This document shows, piece after piece, positions 28,107 to 35,822 of a stretch of DNA of 64,000 bases. The notes under the pieces were generated by a model. That model made no database searches. It saw only the letters and a program-made list of their open reading frames with translations, and was not told the origin of the DNA. Position 1 is the first letter of the stretch. Every line of letters begins with the position of its first letter. This DNA comes from Methanosarcinales archaeon Met12 (GTDB lineage: Archaea > Halobacteriota > UBA148 > JAJOKI01). The stretch is taken from contig CP017966.2 of NCBI GenBank assembly GCA_002813105.2, positions 434,001-498,000 on the forward strand. Direction: 5' to 3'. A program made the position numbers and the translations under genes.

Positions 28107-29309
28107 TTACTCATGCCTTAACGCCTCAATAGGTCTCATTTTGGCCGCTCTCCTGGCAGGATACAGCCCACCGATAATTCCGGTTACGAGAGCAATTATT
28201 AATCCTCCGATTAAAACCCCAGGGGCGATGATAAGCGGCATGTCAGCAATAATGAATCCAGAAATAAATGTACTTACAACAGCGCTAATAGCTACCCCTG
28301 CTAAAACGCCCAATATTCCCCCCATCAAACTAATAGTGGCCGCTTCCACCAGAAACAGAGAAAGAATATCTTCACTTGTTGCTCCTATCGCCTTCATAAT
28401 TCCTATCTCTCGTGTTCTTTCGATAACTGACATCAACATAACGTTTACAACTCCTATACATCCCACAATAAGTGCAATAAAGGCAATACTGACAACAACA
28501 GCTTGTATGATGAGAAAAACCATCCCCACCTGACCCAGCACTCCTTCTGCGGAAATTGCGGTGGTTAATCCGCTTACGCCATGTCTTTCATCCAGCGTTT
28601 CTTTAATCTGTTCCTTAAGTTCATCAACCCGGCCTAAATCATCAATTCGTACCAGCATAAGCATCACATCGTCAGACTGTGTGATCTCTTTTGCAGCTTC
28701 TTTGGAAAGCAAGACCCGGTGACTAACCTCTATGCCTGCAATGTCATAAGCCATAACCCCAACTATGGTGAACTCTACGCCATTGATTATCAAGATATCA
28801 TCGACTTTTATCTCTGCTTCAAGCCACCTGTTTATATGCTCAAGGGTTGAGGTACTGAGTATCACCTCTCTGTCTGCACCTTCTTTGATCAACCTTCCTT
28901 CTTCAAGTTCGATAACTCCTCCCAGAAATCTCCTGATATCGGCCGGGTCACCTCCCATCAATTCGACCGGAGCAAGTCGCCCTTCATATCCTGCTTGGGC
29001 AATTTCAATCATCCAGCTGGAGACATCTGCAACACCATCAATTTCTTTTATTATCCTTACATCTTCTTCCGTAAAAGAGCCATAAGGGACAAAGTCTCTG
29101 CCAGGGATTATATGACCGGGGAACACCCGGATAACATCTACCGTTCCATGAAGCCTTTCGCCTACAGCGCTCTCCATGCTCTGGCTAATGATTATCAAAG
29201 AGACTATTGTCGCAATGCCTATCGCTATGCTCAAAAGAGTCAAAAAGGAGCGCGTTTTACGTTCTTTTACATTTTTGTACGCAAGCTTTGTTGCATGCAG
29301 TCTCCTCAT
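28107..29309 (-). CDS. ABC transporter permease, MacB/FtsX family
   Basis: A 400-residue membrane protein. One helix lies at about residues 22-42 (FLTLLSIAIGIATIVSLIII), a large extracytoplasmic domain follows (about 50-270), then three helices, the usual MacB/FtsX plan. The segment NVMLMSVIERTREIGIMKAIGAT is the conserved cytoplasmic coupling helix. Such permeases work with a LolD-like ATPase in export of peptides or lipoproteins or in mechanotransmission, not in bulk uptake. The ATG overlaps the ATPase stop by 4 nt. The substrate cannot be told. Confidence 0.88.
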   Translation of the reverse strand: MRRLHATKLAYKNVKERKTRSFLTLLSIAIGIATIVSLIIISQSMESAVGERLHGTVDVIRVFPGHIIPGRDFVPYGSFTEEDVRIIKEIDGVADVSSWMIEIAQAGYEGRLAPVELMGGDPADIRRFLGGVIELEEGRLIKEGADREVILSTSTLEHINRWLEAEIKVDDILIINGVEFTIVGVMAYDIAGIEVSHRVLLSKEAAKEITQSDDVMLMLVRIDDLGRVDELKEQIKETLDERHGVSGLTTAISAEGVLGQVGMVFLIIQAVVVSIAFIALIVGCIGVVNVMLMSVIERTREIGIMKAIGATSEDILSLFLVEAATISLMGGILGVLAGVAISAVVSTFISGFIIADMPLIIAPGVLIGGLIIALVTGIIGGLYPARRAAKMRPIEALRHE

Positions 29310-29995
29310 ATCTCTCCCTCCATTCTCGGCTCTTCATCTATAAATTGTCCATCCTTCATTTGCATGACCCCATGTGCCATATTTGCAACTGCCGGGTTAT
29401 GAGTAACGATTATAAGCGTTTGACCTTCTTTATTTAATCTGTTCAGTAGGTTCATCACGACATTACCGGTCTTGCTGTCAAGGTTACCTGTTGGTTCATC
29501 ACCAATAATGAGCGCCGGATCATTGCTTAGCGCCCTTGCAATTGCAACCCTCTGCTGTTCACCCCCGCTCAGCTCTGATGGCTTGTGTTCCATTCTCTCT
29601 TTCATCCCCACAAGTTCAAGCAACATCTTTGCCCTCTCAGATAGCTTGCTGTCATCTCCTCCGGCAAATATCATCGGGAGTTTCACATTCTCAAGAGCAT
29701 TCAGAGTCGGAATTAAGTTATAGCTTTGAAACACAAATCCTATCTTATCTCTTCTGATTTTGGCAAGTTCATTGTCATTCAGTTGTGATACATCTATACC
29801 GTCAATTAAAATTTCCCCGCTTGTCGGGCTCTCCAAGCAGCCAATTATATTCAAAAGTGTAGATTTTCCGCATCCAGACGGCCCCCGTATCGCGATAAAA
29901 TCCCCCTGCTCTACAGTCAAATCGATACCATCTAAAGCTCTTACCGCTGTATTGCCACTGCCATATATCTTTGATAGGTTTTTTGTCTGAATCAC
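29306..29995 (-). CDS. ABC transporter ATP-binding protein, MacB/LolD family
   Basis: A 229-residue ATPase. Walker A is [11 protein letters not shown], the signature is [15 protein letters not shown], Walker B is [17 protein letters not shown]. The last segment, DEPTGNLDS, is typical for MacB/LolD proteins. The start is taken as GTG 29995, because TGGTGAGC lies 6 nt before it; the frame is open to 30133 but the extra residues resemble leader. Together with the permease it makes a two-gene exporter. Confidence 0.92.
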   Translation of the reverse strand: MIQTKNLSKIYGSGNTAVRALDGIDLTVEQGDFIAIRGPSGCGKSTLLNIIGCLESPTSGEILIDGIDVSQLNDNELAKIRRDKIGFVFQSYNLIPTLNALENVKLPMIFAGGDDSKLSERAKMLLELVGMKERMEHKPSELSGGEQQRVAIARALSNDPALIIGDEPTGNLDSKTGNVVMNLLNRLNKEGQTLIIVTHNPAVANMAHGVMQMKDGQFIDEEPRMEGEI

Positions 29996-30138
29996 TTCCA
30001 GCTCACCACCATATTTTAGAGGAGTCGTTCCGAAAATACCTTCGCCACACCTTATCAGGTCATCTAAAAACCCGATCAAATAATTAGTATTGCCAAAATA
30101 TTTAAAACTTCTTAGTACTTTGACATATTCCAATTACA

Positions 30139-30163
30139 AATATATATATAAGTATATATATAA
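30139..30163. promoter_or_regulatory. Divergent TATA-rich promoter
   Basis: An alternating stretch (TATATATATAAGTATATATA) lies between the ABC operon on the minus strand and a decayed shikimate kinase start on the plus strand. It could drive either. The minus-strand message would have a leader of about 120 nt before GTG 29995, unusually long beside the other genes here. Confidence 0.4.
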
Positions 30164-30172
30164 GTCAAGTAG

Positions 30173-30303
30173 TAAGGGGGTGAGCAGCGTATCCTGCAGG
30201 TACAATCATAAATGCCATTGCAACGTGGTTGCTGTTGATTTACGAACTACTGTCGAAGTCTTGCCAACAGCTTTTACAAGCACTCTTTTTAAAGAGAGTA
30301 TCT
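30173..30303 (+). pseudogene. Remnant of an archaeal shikimate kinase (GHMP family), 5' end only
   Basis: The plus strand reads YPAGTIINAIATW in one frame (about 30188-30226) and, after a shift, VVAVDLRTTVEVLPTAF in another (about 30228-30275). AGTIINAIAT is the N-terminal signature of archaeal GHMP-type shikimate kinase, and the second part matches the strand that follows in that enzyme. The rest of the gene is missing and stops follow at 30303. An AT-rich promoter is still present at 30139-30163. No intact copy lies in this window. Confidence 0.6.
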
Positions 30304-30394
30304 AAAAATTCATTTAGATCGATCATTTTGGAGAACATGATTAAAGCCGCTGCCCCTGAAATGAGATAAAGTAACATCTTATGCTTTCTGTTCA

Positions 30395-30973
30395 TCATCT
30401 CTCCTCATCTTTTACGATCAGATGGGATGCTTCGATGGCAAACCCACAGTGGTGGACTGTAGATTTGATGTATGGTTCATATCTACCAATGAGTTCCCTG
30501 TCCCTGTAAACTGCTTCAAATGACTTCTTTGCGCTCCTATAGATGATTTTTGCCCCCGACTGACAAGTAGCAAACACGTTTGATAGTACTGCTTCTTTGG
30601 GAGTCACATGAAGAGATATGATTATGGCATCAAAATCTGATGCAGGAAAGTTCATTCCATCGGCAAGAATGACCTTGATTTTATCACCGAGCCCATAACT
30701 TCCAACACATCTGCGTGCTATATCTACCACCTTGGGATTGTTGTCAAGTACCACGACTTCAGCTCCAGTCGAACGCGCTATGATGATCGCTGTGAATGGG
30801 ACACCACCGCCGATATGGAGGGCTCTTGTTTGCGCTCCAATTTCTGCCATCTCAATCTCCTTGTGCACAATGACACGATATGCCTTCAGGTAAAACATAC
30901 CTATCAGTTTTTGATGAGCGACAAGTCTTTCTAAAAGATAGACCAACTCAAGCAGTAGCTTTCGCACTATCAT
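30395..30973 (-). CDS. SAM-dependent methyltransferase-like protein, nicotianamine synthase-like
   Basis: A 192-residue Rossmann-fold protein. It starts with a helical segment (about 1-45), then ALHIGGGVPFTAIIIARSTG, the glycine-rich SAM loop, and VVVLDNNPKVVDIARRCV, with the acidic ribose-binding residue. ADGMNFPASDFDAIIISLHV follows. The organisation resembles archaeal nicotianamine-synthase-like proteins that make metal-binding opine-like metallophores. It is shorter than those, so it is only a family-level call. It is transcribed alone, divergent from nothing close, and reads toward the shikimate kinase ghost. Confidence 0.6.
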   Translation of the reverse strand: MIVRKLLLELVYLLERLVAHQKLIGMFYLKAYRVIVHKEIEMAEIGAQTRALHIGGGVPFTAIIIARSTGAEVVVLDNNPKVVDIARRCVGSYGLGDKIKVILADGMNFPASDFDAIIISLHVTPKEAVLSNVFATCQSGAKIIYRSAKKSFEAVYRDRELIGRYEPYIKSTVHHCGFAIEASHLIVKDEER

Positions 30974-31141
30974 ATTTGCCTTAGAACCCGTTTCAAACGT
31001 ATTTATAGTTTAATTGTCATAAGGCACAAAAGACTGGTCAGAACATACCAGGCGTTCATCAATCTGGCCAACATCCTCCCCTTATGGAAGGTTTTGAAAT
31101 GAGTTCTTTAAATGTTCTATTCATAGGAATCGTCACTCTCT

Positions 31142-32269
31142 TTATATCTCGCCTCGCCGCATCTCATCCAATCTCCTCATTATTTTTATGGCGCTATCCT
31201 CGTACTCTGATTTGAGTTCCTGATATTCGCCCTTTGTAATGGCTCCTGCCTTGTAGTCATCCTCTATCTGTTTTAGCATCGATATCAACGCATCCTTCTT
31301 CATTTTCAGTTCTTTTATATTTTCCTTCGCCCCAAGCTTTTTGATTTTTGTGTCGGGCATGTGAACCTTATCAGGACTTCTCGATGCAGCTCTCTTTGTC
31401 TCAGGTTCTGCAGTATCCTCCCTTATCTTATCCAATTTTTTCATTATCTTGATGACATTCTTCTCATACTCTGATTTAAGTTCTTGATACTCTACTTCTG
31501 ATATCTCTCCGGCCTGGTGGTCGTCCTCTATCTGGTTCAACGTCGATAGCAATGCCTTCTTCCTGTACTCCAACTCCTCGCGCCCCTCCTTTTTAATTCC
31601 TCTACTTTTTATTTTTAAGATGGGCAGTGCTATGAGCACCATCACCAAGGCAATCACCCCGGCATATTGAGCTGCTGTGGAAACTTCCGTCCACTCCATC
31701 GCAAGCCTCACTCTCTGCGGAGGCATGTTGGCCCCGACAAATAGTGCGACGTTCATGCCTAATGTCTCATCGTATTCGCTCTCCTGCATGGTCGTCAAGC
31801 CCGCAGTACTGGCCACCACATCTCTTTCGGTTATGGCCACCAAGATGAGCCTGCCTGTGGGATATTGCAGTTCTTTTTCAAAAATTGAATTTTTCCATAT
31901 AAGTCCTGAGACATGGGGCGTCACCGTGTAAACCAATCCCATCCTTGCCGATTCGCCCGGGGACAATACAAGTGACCAACAAACATGGGCGCCTTCTCCA
32001 CCGTGAACATGAAACTGCCCAGTAGCGGATTCAACGCGAGCATTGCCAGGGGTGCGTGTTATTACTTTACCTTCAAACACTCCATCGCCGGTATTGTTGA
32101 ACAACATCGACTCTGAAATTATCAATATTCCTCCCTCTTGTCTCACCTCGATGTCGTGCTCCATTACAACAATTTCACCCGCCGCCATGCCGGGCGGAGC
32201 ATCGTGTGCACCCGCCACCAATATCAACGACAATATAAAGCAGAAGGATAGCAAATAGTTTAACTTCAT
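31142..32269 (-). CDS. Membrane protein with duplicated coiled-coil tail, cytochrome c maturation cluster
   Basis: A 375-residue protein. Residues 1-21 form a signal peptide (LLSFCFILSLILVAGA), about 25-205 a beta-rich domain outside the membrane, and about 208-228 a membrane helix (VIALVMVLIALPIL). The cytoplasmic tail has two homologous units of about 55 residues. Each reads KKALLSTLNQIEDDHQAGE or KKDALISMLKQIEDDYKAG, then EYQELKSEYE and IKIMKKLD or IKIMRRLD. Short helical units of this kind occur after CcmH/CcmI-like or other cytochrome biogenesis proteins. The start overlaps the CcmF C-terminal gene by 4 nt. Function is inferred from context only. Confidence 0.65.
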   Translation of the reverse strand: MKLNYLLSFCFILSLILVAGAHDAPPGMAAGEIVVMEHDIEVRQEGGILIISESMLFNNTGDGVFEGKVITRTPGNARVESATGQFHVHGGEGAHVCWSLVLSPGESARMGLVYTVTPHVSGLIWKNSIFEKELQYPTGRLILVAITERDVVASTAGLTTMQESEYDETLGMNVALFVGANMPPQRVRLAMEWTEVSTAAQYAGVIALVMVLIALPILKIKSRGIKKEGREELEYRKKALLSTLNQIEDDHQAGEISEVEYQELKSEYEKNVIKIMKKLDKIREDTAEPETKRAASRSPDKVHMPDTKIKKLGAKENIKELKMKKDALISMLKQIEDDYKAGAITKGEYQELKSEYEDSAIKIMRRLDEMRRGEI

Positions 32270-32964
32270 GTGCCCCTCTCTCTAAGTTTTTTAAGCTCTT
32301 CCTGGAGCCTTTCTTCATACCTCTTCTTGACGTCCTTCTTTCTGATATATTCGACCTCAATAGGTTCTTTAGAGGGGGCATAAAATGCTGCTGTGCATCC
32401 AACAGTTAGGACTAAACAACCGGCCCACATGATACCATCTGCGTGCACGATCCCATTTGTGTCAAGGATGACCCCTATGGCTATGATGGCCATCCCAAGA
32501 TGTGTGGTGTGAGATGCAGGAAGAGCCCCTTTTAAAACTCTTCTGCAACTATCAATATTAAACCCAAGTTTTGCTTTCTTACTTAATATGCTCGTAAGAC
32601 CGGTATATATCTGTATAAGACATAGAGCCGAAATAGCTATCGAAAGTAGGAGGAGCGTGTGTACCCAGCTTGATACAATGCCTGCGGCAAAACACGGCAA
32701 AACTATAAAGGTACCAACATGAACCACCCCGCGTGATGGAACTAACCCTCGCAAGGAACAATAAATCAGAAGGCTGGAGTAGATGATGATCCATGGAAGT
32801 AATGTAGCAACATGCCATTCAATCGCCAGGCCAGGTCTTTCTGCCTCTAACGCCGAATATATAAATATACCATAAGTAACAATCCAAGCTATCACTAAAA
32901 GTGTGATGAAAAGAATAACAATTGATATTAACAAGACATTCCTACCACTTTTTATGCTTACCAT
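32266..32964 (-). CDS. ccmF2: Cytochrome c maturation protein CcmF, C-terminal half (CcmF2-like)
   Basis: A 232-residue integral membrane protein with five to six helices and a basic C-terminal tail. The segment LPASHTTHLGMAIIAIGVI matches the end of CcmF, where a histidine in the last transmembrane part ligates heme. Upstream helices contain GLVPSRGVVHVGTFIVL. It lies 13 nt after the WWD-containing half, so the usual 600-residue CcmF is split into two genes here, as reported for some archaea and bacteria. The charged tail (KKDVKKRYEERLQEELKK) may pair with the adjacent coiled-coil protein. Confidence 0.68.
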   Translation of the reverse strand: MVSIKSGRNVLLISIVILFITLLVIAWIVTYGIFIYSALEAERPGLAIEWHVATLLPWIIIYSSLLIYCSLRGLVPSRGVVHVGTFIVLPCFAAGIVSSWVHTLLLLSIAISALCLIQIYTGLTSILSKKAKLGFNIDSCRRVLKGALPASHTTHLGMAIIAIGVILDTNGIVHADGIMWAGCLVLTVGCTAAFYAPSKEPIEVEYIRKKDVKKRYEERLQEELKKLRERGT

Positions 32965-32977
32965 TCATTCACCACCT

Positions 32978-33829
32978 CTACCTCGTCCACGGCATAACCA
33001 GTATTTCCAATATGAAATATGAAAATGCCAATAATATGCATCCTATTATGCCAAGCATTATGGTGACTATTTCCATATTTTCATTTTTTTTCATCAATCG
33101 CCTTGTGTGAATATATGCCGTCCATACTATCCAAGGAACCAGTGGAGCGGTTTCTATAGGGTCCCATCCCCAGTATATTGGATGCAATGCGCCCCAATGT
33201 GTCACAGATATCACGTAGATCCAGATACCACCGGTTATTATGCCCGCAGTTAGGAGCACGTAGCTAGCCATTAAAAAAGGGTATGTAAACTCATCCCACC
33301 GCCGATCCTCTGTTATGAGGTATCCTATGTATCCGGCAAATGCTATCACCATTAAGCTCCTGCTCGCGAATAGTGTGAGAGGATGTGAAATTAGTAACCA
33401 TGTATATGCAAGACAGCAAGGGCATAGCGTACGGAGTCCATACGGATCATAGTAAAATACAAGGAAATATATGATGACGAGCGATGTTAAGTTGACTGTT
33501 GCTGGAGTATATTTAAGAAGTGGTAGATCGTCTTCCCTATATTTTTGTCTAACCCAGAAATAGCAGAGATATGTTCCCCAAACCCAGAGTGCTAGGCTAC
33601 CGCCTCTACCCATTACCGTCATGAGTAATGGTGTATCAGGAATGTCTAGTACCCAAATCATGTGACCACGAATAACAAAAAATATAGTGATAAGAATAAA
33701 ACCTGCTAGCATAGCAAAAATGGTTAGCTTATCCCAATAAGGGTCCTTTTTAAATAGGTAAGCTATGCTTGCTCCGCTAGCTATGATAACTGCGGTCATC
33801 ATCATTATTGGGATACTTTCAACTAACAT
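32978..33829 (-). CDS. ccmF1: Cytochrome c maturation protein CcmF, N-terminal half with WWD domain (CcmF1-like)
   Basis: A 283-residue protein with about eight membrane helices. Residues near 215-240 read HPIYWGWDPIETAPLVPWIV, the tryptophan-rich heme-handling WWD segment of CcmF/CcmC/CcsA proteins. The WDP.E pattern is the CcmF type rather than CcmC. A CPCC motif at about residue 138 may handle heme or redox. Together with ccmF2 it would form the heme lyase that attaches heme from CcmE to apocytochrome c. A TATA-like box (TTTCATATATATTT on the minus strand) lies upstream near 33940. Confidence 0.78.
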   Translation of the reverse strand: MLVESIPIMMMTAVIIASGASIAYLFKKDPYWDKLTIFAMLAGFILITIFFVIRGHMIWVLDIPDTPLLMTVMGRGGSLALWVWGTYLCYFWVRQKYREDDLPLLKYTPATVNLTSLVIIYFLVFYYDPYGLRTLCPCCLAYTWLLISHPLTLFASRSLMVIAFAGYIGYLITEDRRWDEFTYPFLMASYVLLTAGIITGGIWIYVISVTHWGALHPIYWGWDPIETAPLVPWIVWTAYIHTRRLMKKNENMEIVTIMLGIIGCILLAFSYFILEILVMPWTR

Positions 33830-34026
33830 TGGTATTATCCTGAATGTGGAGATTATTACTCTTTTCGGTTCCGTTGCACTATAACTTTACGTTAATCAAT
33901 ATAAAACTTAGCCTATCGCATAATTCCTGATTTTTCGAAATATATATGAAACTTTGAGAGGTAATAGGAGTGGGCGCTCGTAATTGGGCTTGTGGCAACA
34001 AGCACGGTATTTGCTCCAGAGGCATC

Positions 34027-34404
34027 TCAAGATGGCTGCGCACCAACATACATCGTGGGGCATCTCATTATTATTTTACGAGCCTCTATTTTTTCGTTCG
34101 TGACCAGCGTTCCTATGACTACGACACCCTCTCCGTCGGTGATGTCAACCTGTGCTTCGCCGATGTATATGACGTTTATGTCTGCACTCCCATCTGTAAG
34201 CACAAATGAGGTCTCGCTCAGATTTACTTGGATTGTACCCTCCTTTACGGTACCTATGAGCCTTACATCTCTTCCGATGTATTGTGGGTCGGATGTGACC
34301 TCGGAGATCGATAGATATCCTCCCGTACCAACGCCCCATAGCATCACAATCAACAATCCAACAATCAAGAGTACTCCAATGACTGCCTTATCTCTTTTTT
34401 TCAA
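34027..34404 (-). CDS. ccmE: Cytochrome c maturation heme chaperone CcmE, CxxxY type
   Basis: A 125-residue protein: a lysine-rich start, one membrane helix (AVIGVLLIVGLLIVMLWGVG), and an OB-fold domain with GRDVRLIGTVKEGTI, ADINVIYIGEAQVDITDGEGVVV. The heme-binding site near the C-terminus reads RCPTMYVG, that is CxxxY instead of the bacterial HxxxY. The CxxxY form is known from archaea and some sulfate reducers. Start: TTG at 34404, overlapping the ccmD stop by 4 nt with GAGGGGATGG before it. An upstream ATG at 34536 in this frame would bury ccmD and is rejected. Confidence 0.87.
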   Translation of the reverse strand: MKKRDKAVIGVLLIVGLLIVMLWGVGTGGYLSISEVTSDPQYIGRDVRLIGTVKEGTIQVNLSETSFVLTDGSADINVIYIGEAQVDITDGEGVVVIGTLVTNEKIEARKIIMRCPTMYVGAQPS

Positions 34405-34529
34405 GTACCATCCCCTCTTCTCTGTCCCTCTATCTTTCGTATCAACTTTGCCTTTTTCACGTGAAGCGAAACCATATAGGCGATCAATACGGCCCAGGTT
34501 ATCCCAAAGGCACTTAATAGATATTCCAT
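34401..34529 (-). CDS. ccmD: CcmD-like small membrane protein
   Basis: A 42-residue gene read on the minus strand: MEYLLSAFGITWAVLIAYMV, then SLHVKKAKLIRKIEGQ and a short end. One membrane helix with a basic cytoplasmic tail is exactly the CcmD layout, which in System I tethers CcmE to the heme export complex. It overlaps the ccmE TTG start by TTGA. It would be missed by any length filter near 60 residues. This makes the operon order ccmD-ccmE-ccmF1-ccmF2. Confidence 0.8.
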   Translation of the reverse strand: MEYLLSAFGITWAVLIAYMVSLHVKKAKLIRKIEGQRRGDGT

Positions 34530-34632
34530 AGCACAATATATTTGGATTCCCTTACTTTAAACTTTTGGTACATTGAGTGATGGTAGCATAGGATGGAAAA
34601 GAATATGATGTCGATAAACGTTCTCTGAGATT

Positions 34633-35150
34633 GTGGATATTGTGGACATCATAGATATGATTCGGAACAGGAGGAGTATTCGGAAGTTCGGGGATGCTAA
34701 CGTCGAGGACGAGAAGGTAGACATCATACTCGATGCCGGAAGGTGGGCACCGTCTGGCATGAACAACCAGCCATGGCAGTTCATCAGCGTGAAGGACGAG
34801 AAAACCATTGAGGAGGTGGCGGAGTGCACCACCTATGGCGACATAGTCCGCTCTGCGAACCTTTTGATTGCCGTTTTTCTGGACGAGGGCAAGATGTATG
34901 ACCAAACAAAAGATATTATGGCAATAGGTGCATGCATCCAGAACATGCTTTTGACTCATTGGGGTTAGGCGCGGTCTGGCTGGGCGAGATACTCAATAAA
35001 AGAGAGAAGGTAAATCAAATACTGAACGTACCTGACTCTTTGAAGTTGATGGCGGTCATTGCCATTGGCTATTCTGTGGAGAGGGCAAGGTCGACGAGAA
35101 GGGCGCTGAGCGAGATAGCACATCTGGAACGGTACGGACATCCGTACTGA
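34633..35150 (+). pseudogene. Nitroreductase family FMN protein, frameshifted
   Basis: Two overlapping open frames give one nitroreductase. The first reads VDIIDMIRNRRSIRKFGDANVE, then GRWAPSGMNNQPWQFISVKD (FMN-binding), and ends after ACIQNMLLTHWG with TAG at 34966-34968. The next frame continues LGLGAVWLGEILNKREKVN and IAIGYSVE to the TGA at 35148-35150. Joined, they make about 170 residues, the full family length. The break lies near 34950-34960, where a few bases (the expected ALSLG-like helix) are missing. It is either a recent pseudogene or a sequencing error. Confidence 0.8.
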
Positions 35151-35158
35151 AGGATATA

Positions 35159-35518
35159 TCACTCAAAATATTCCTCGTAGACCTCCATCCAGACGTCGCC
35201 TTCTATCTTGTAGTGCTTCGATGCCCTGTCATTTGACAGGATATGGCGTTCAACACAGTACTTGTTGTCTTTTATGATATCGCCAATCGGGGTTTTCTGC
35301 TCGCGCACCTGACGTAAAAAAGCGAGGGGGTTGTCCTTAGGGATTGTGGCCGTCGATATAATCAGCGGCTCTCCATCTAAAACGAACTGCGCCCTTCTGA
35401 TTATCGCATCACTGGTCTCATGCTGTCTAATAATCCCAAATTGAACTTTTTTAAACCTGCCCTTCACGAATTCTGTCGTGGACCGATTCGAATTTAGCAG
35501 GTCTGAGTACCACGGCAT
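35159..35518 (-). CDS. DUF98 / chorismate lyase-like protein
   Basis: About 119 residues from ATG 35518, chosen because GGAGGGCG lies before it. The pattern LDGEPLIISTATIPKDN and KNPLAFLRQV-like, then EQKTPIGDII resembles the chorismate-lyase/UTRA fold of DUF98 proteins in archaea. Those have been linked to 4-hydroxybenzoate supply for methanopterin synthesis. An alternative is a ligand-binding UTRA-like domain without a DNA-binding part. It is convergent with the frameshifted nitroreductase (8 nt apart). The upstream 35552-35816 contains no gene on its strand. Confidence 0.55.
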   Translation of the reverse strand: MPWYSDLLNSNRSTTEFVKGRFKKVQFGIIRQHETSDAIIRRAQFVLDGEPLIISTATIPKDNPLAFLRQVREQKTPIGDIIKDNKYCVERHILSNDRASKHYKIEGDVWMEVYEEYFE

Positions 35519-35678
35519 ATTTTGCGCCCTCCAATATGTACGGTGCCACATATCACAGATGGCGCATCAAGAATATCTGCAGCCGTTGTAATGTGGCATT
35601 TGCTTTGTAAATTCATTAATATTCACAGTTACTTCTCTCCATAATCTAAAACCTTTTGCTACAATCGCATATAGCGTC

Positions 35679-35795
35679 TTTTGAACGAAAGAGGGAGCGT
35701 TCTGAACTTTTTTGAACGAAATGGGACAATCTCGTCGTTTTTGGAAAAACAAGACTATAAAAAGCCTTAAATTGATGGAAAATATATAAAAACAT
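35679..35795 (+). promoter_or_regulatory. Paired 12-bp direct repeats and TATA box before the secreted-protein gene
   Basis: TTTTGAACGAAA occurs exactly at 35679-35690 and again at 35710-35721, start-to-start 31 bp, three helical turns. A TATA-like AAAATATATAAAAAC follows near 35780. The ribosome site GGAGGTGA (35809-35816) and the ATG 35823 come after. The spacing suggests a two-site activator or repressor. The remainder of 35552-35816 shows nothing else. Confidence 0.45.
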
Positions 35796-35822
35796 GTAAA
35801 AAAACAAAGGAGGTGAATGAAA

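Noticed and set aside
33970-34531. Plus-strand frames that look like a signal peptide followed by a small protein
   Set aside because: They are antisense to ccmE and ccmD, whose motifs (RCPTMY, CcmD helix) are convincing.
35567-35752. 61-codon minus-strand frame upstream of the secreted-protein gene
   Set aside because: Its inner repeat comes from the two 12-bp DNA sites; there is no ribosome site and composition is poor.
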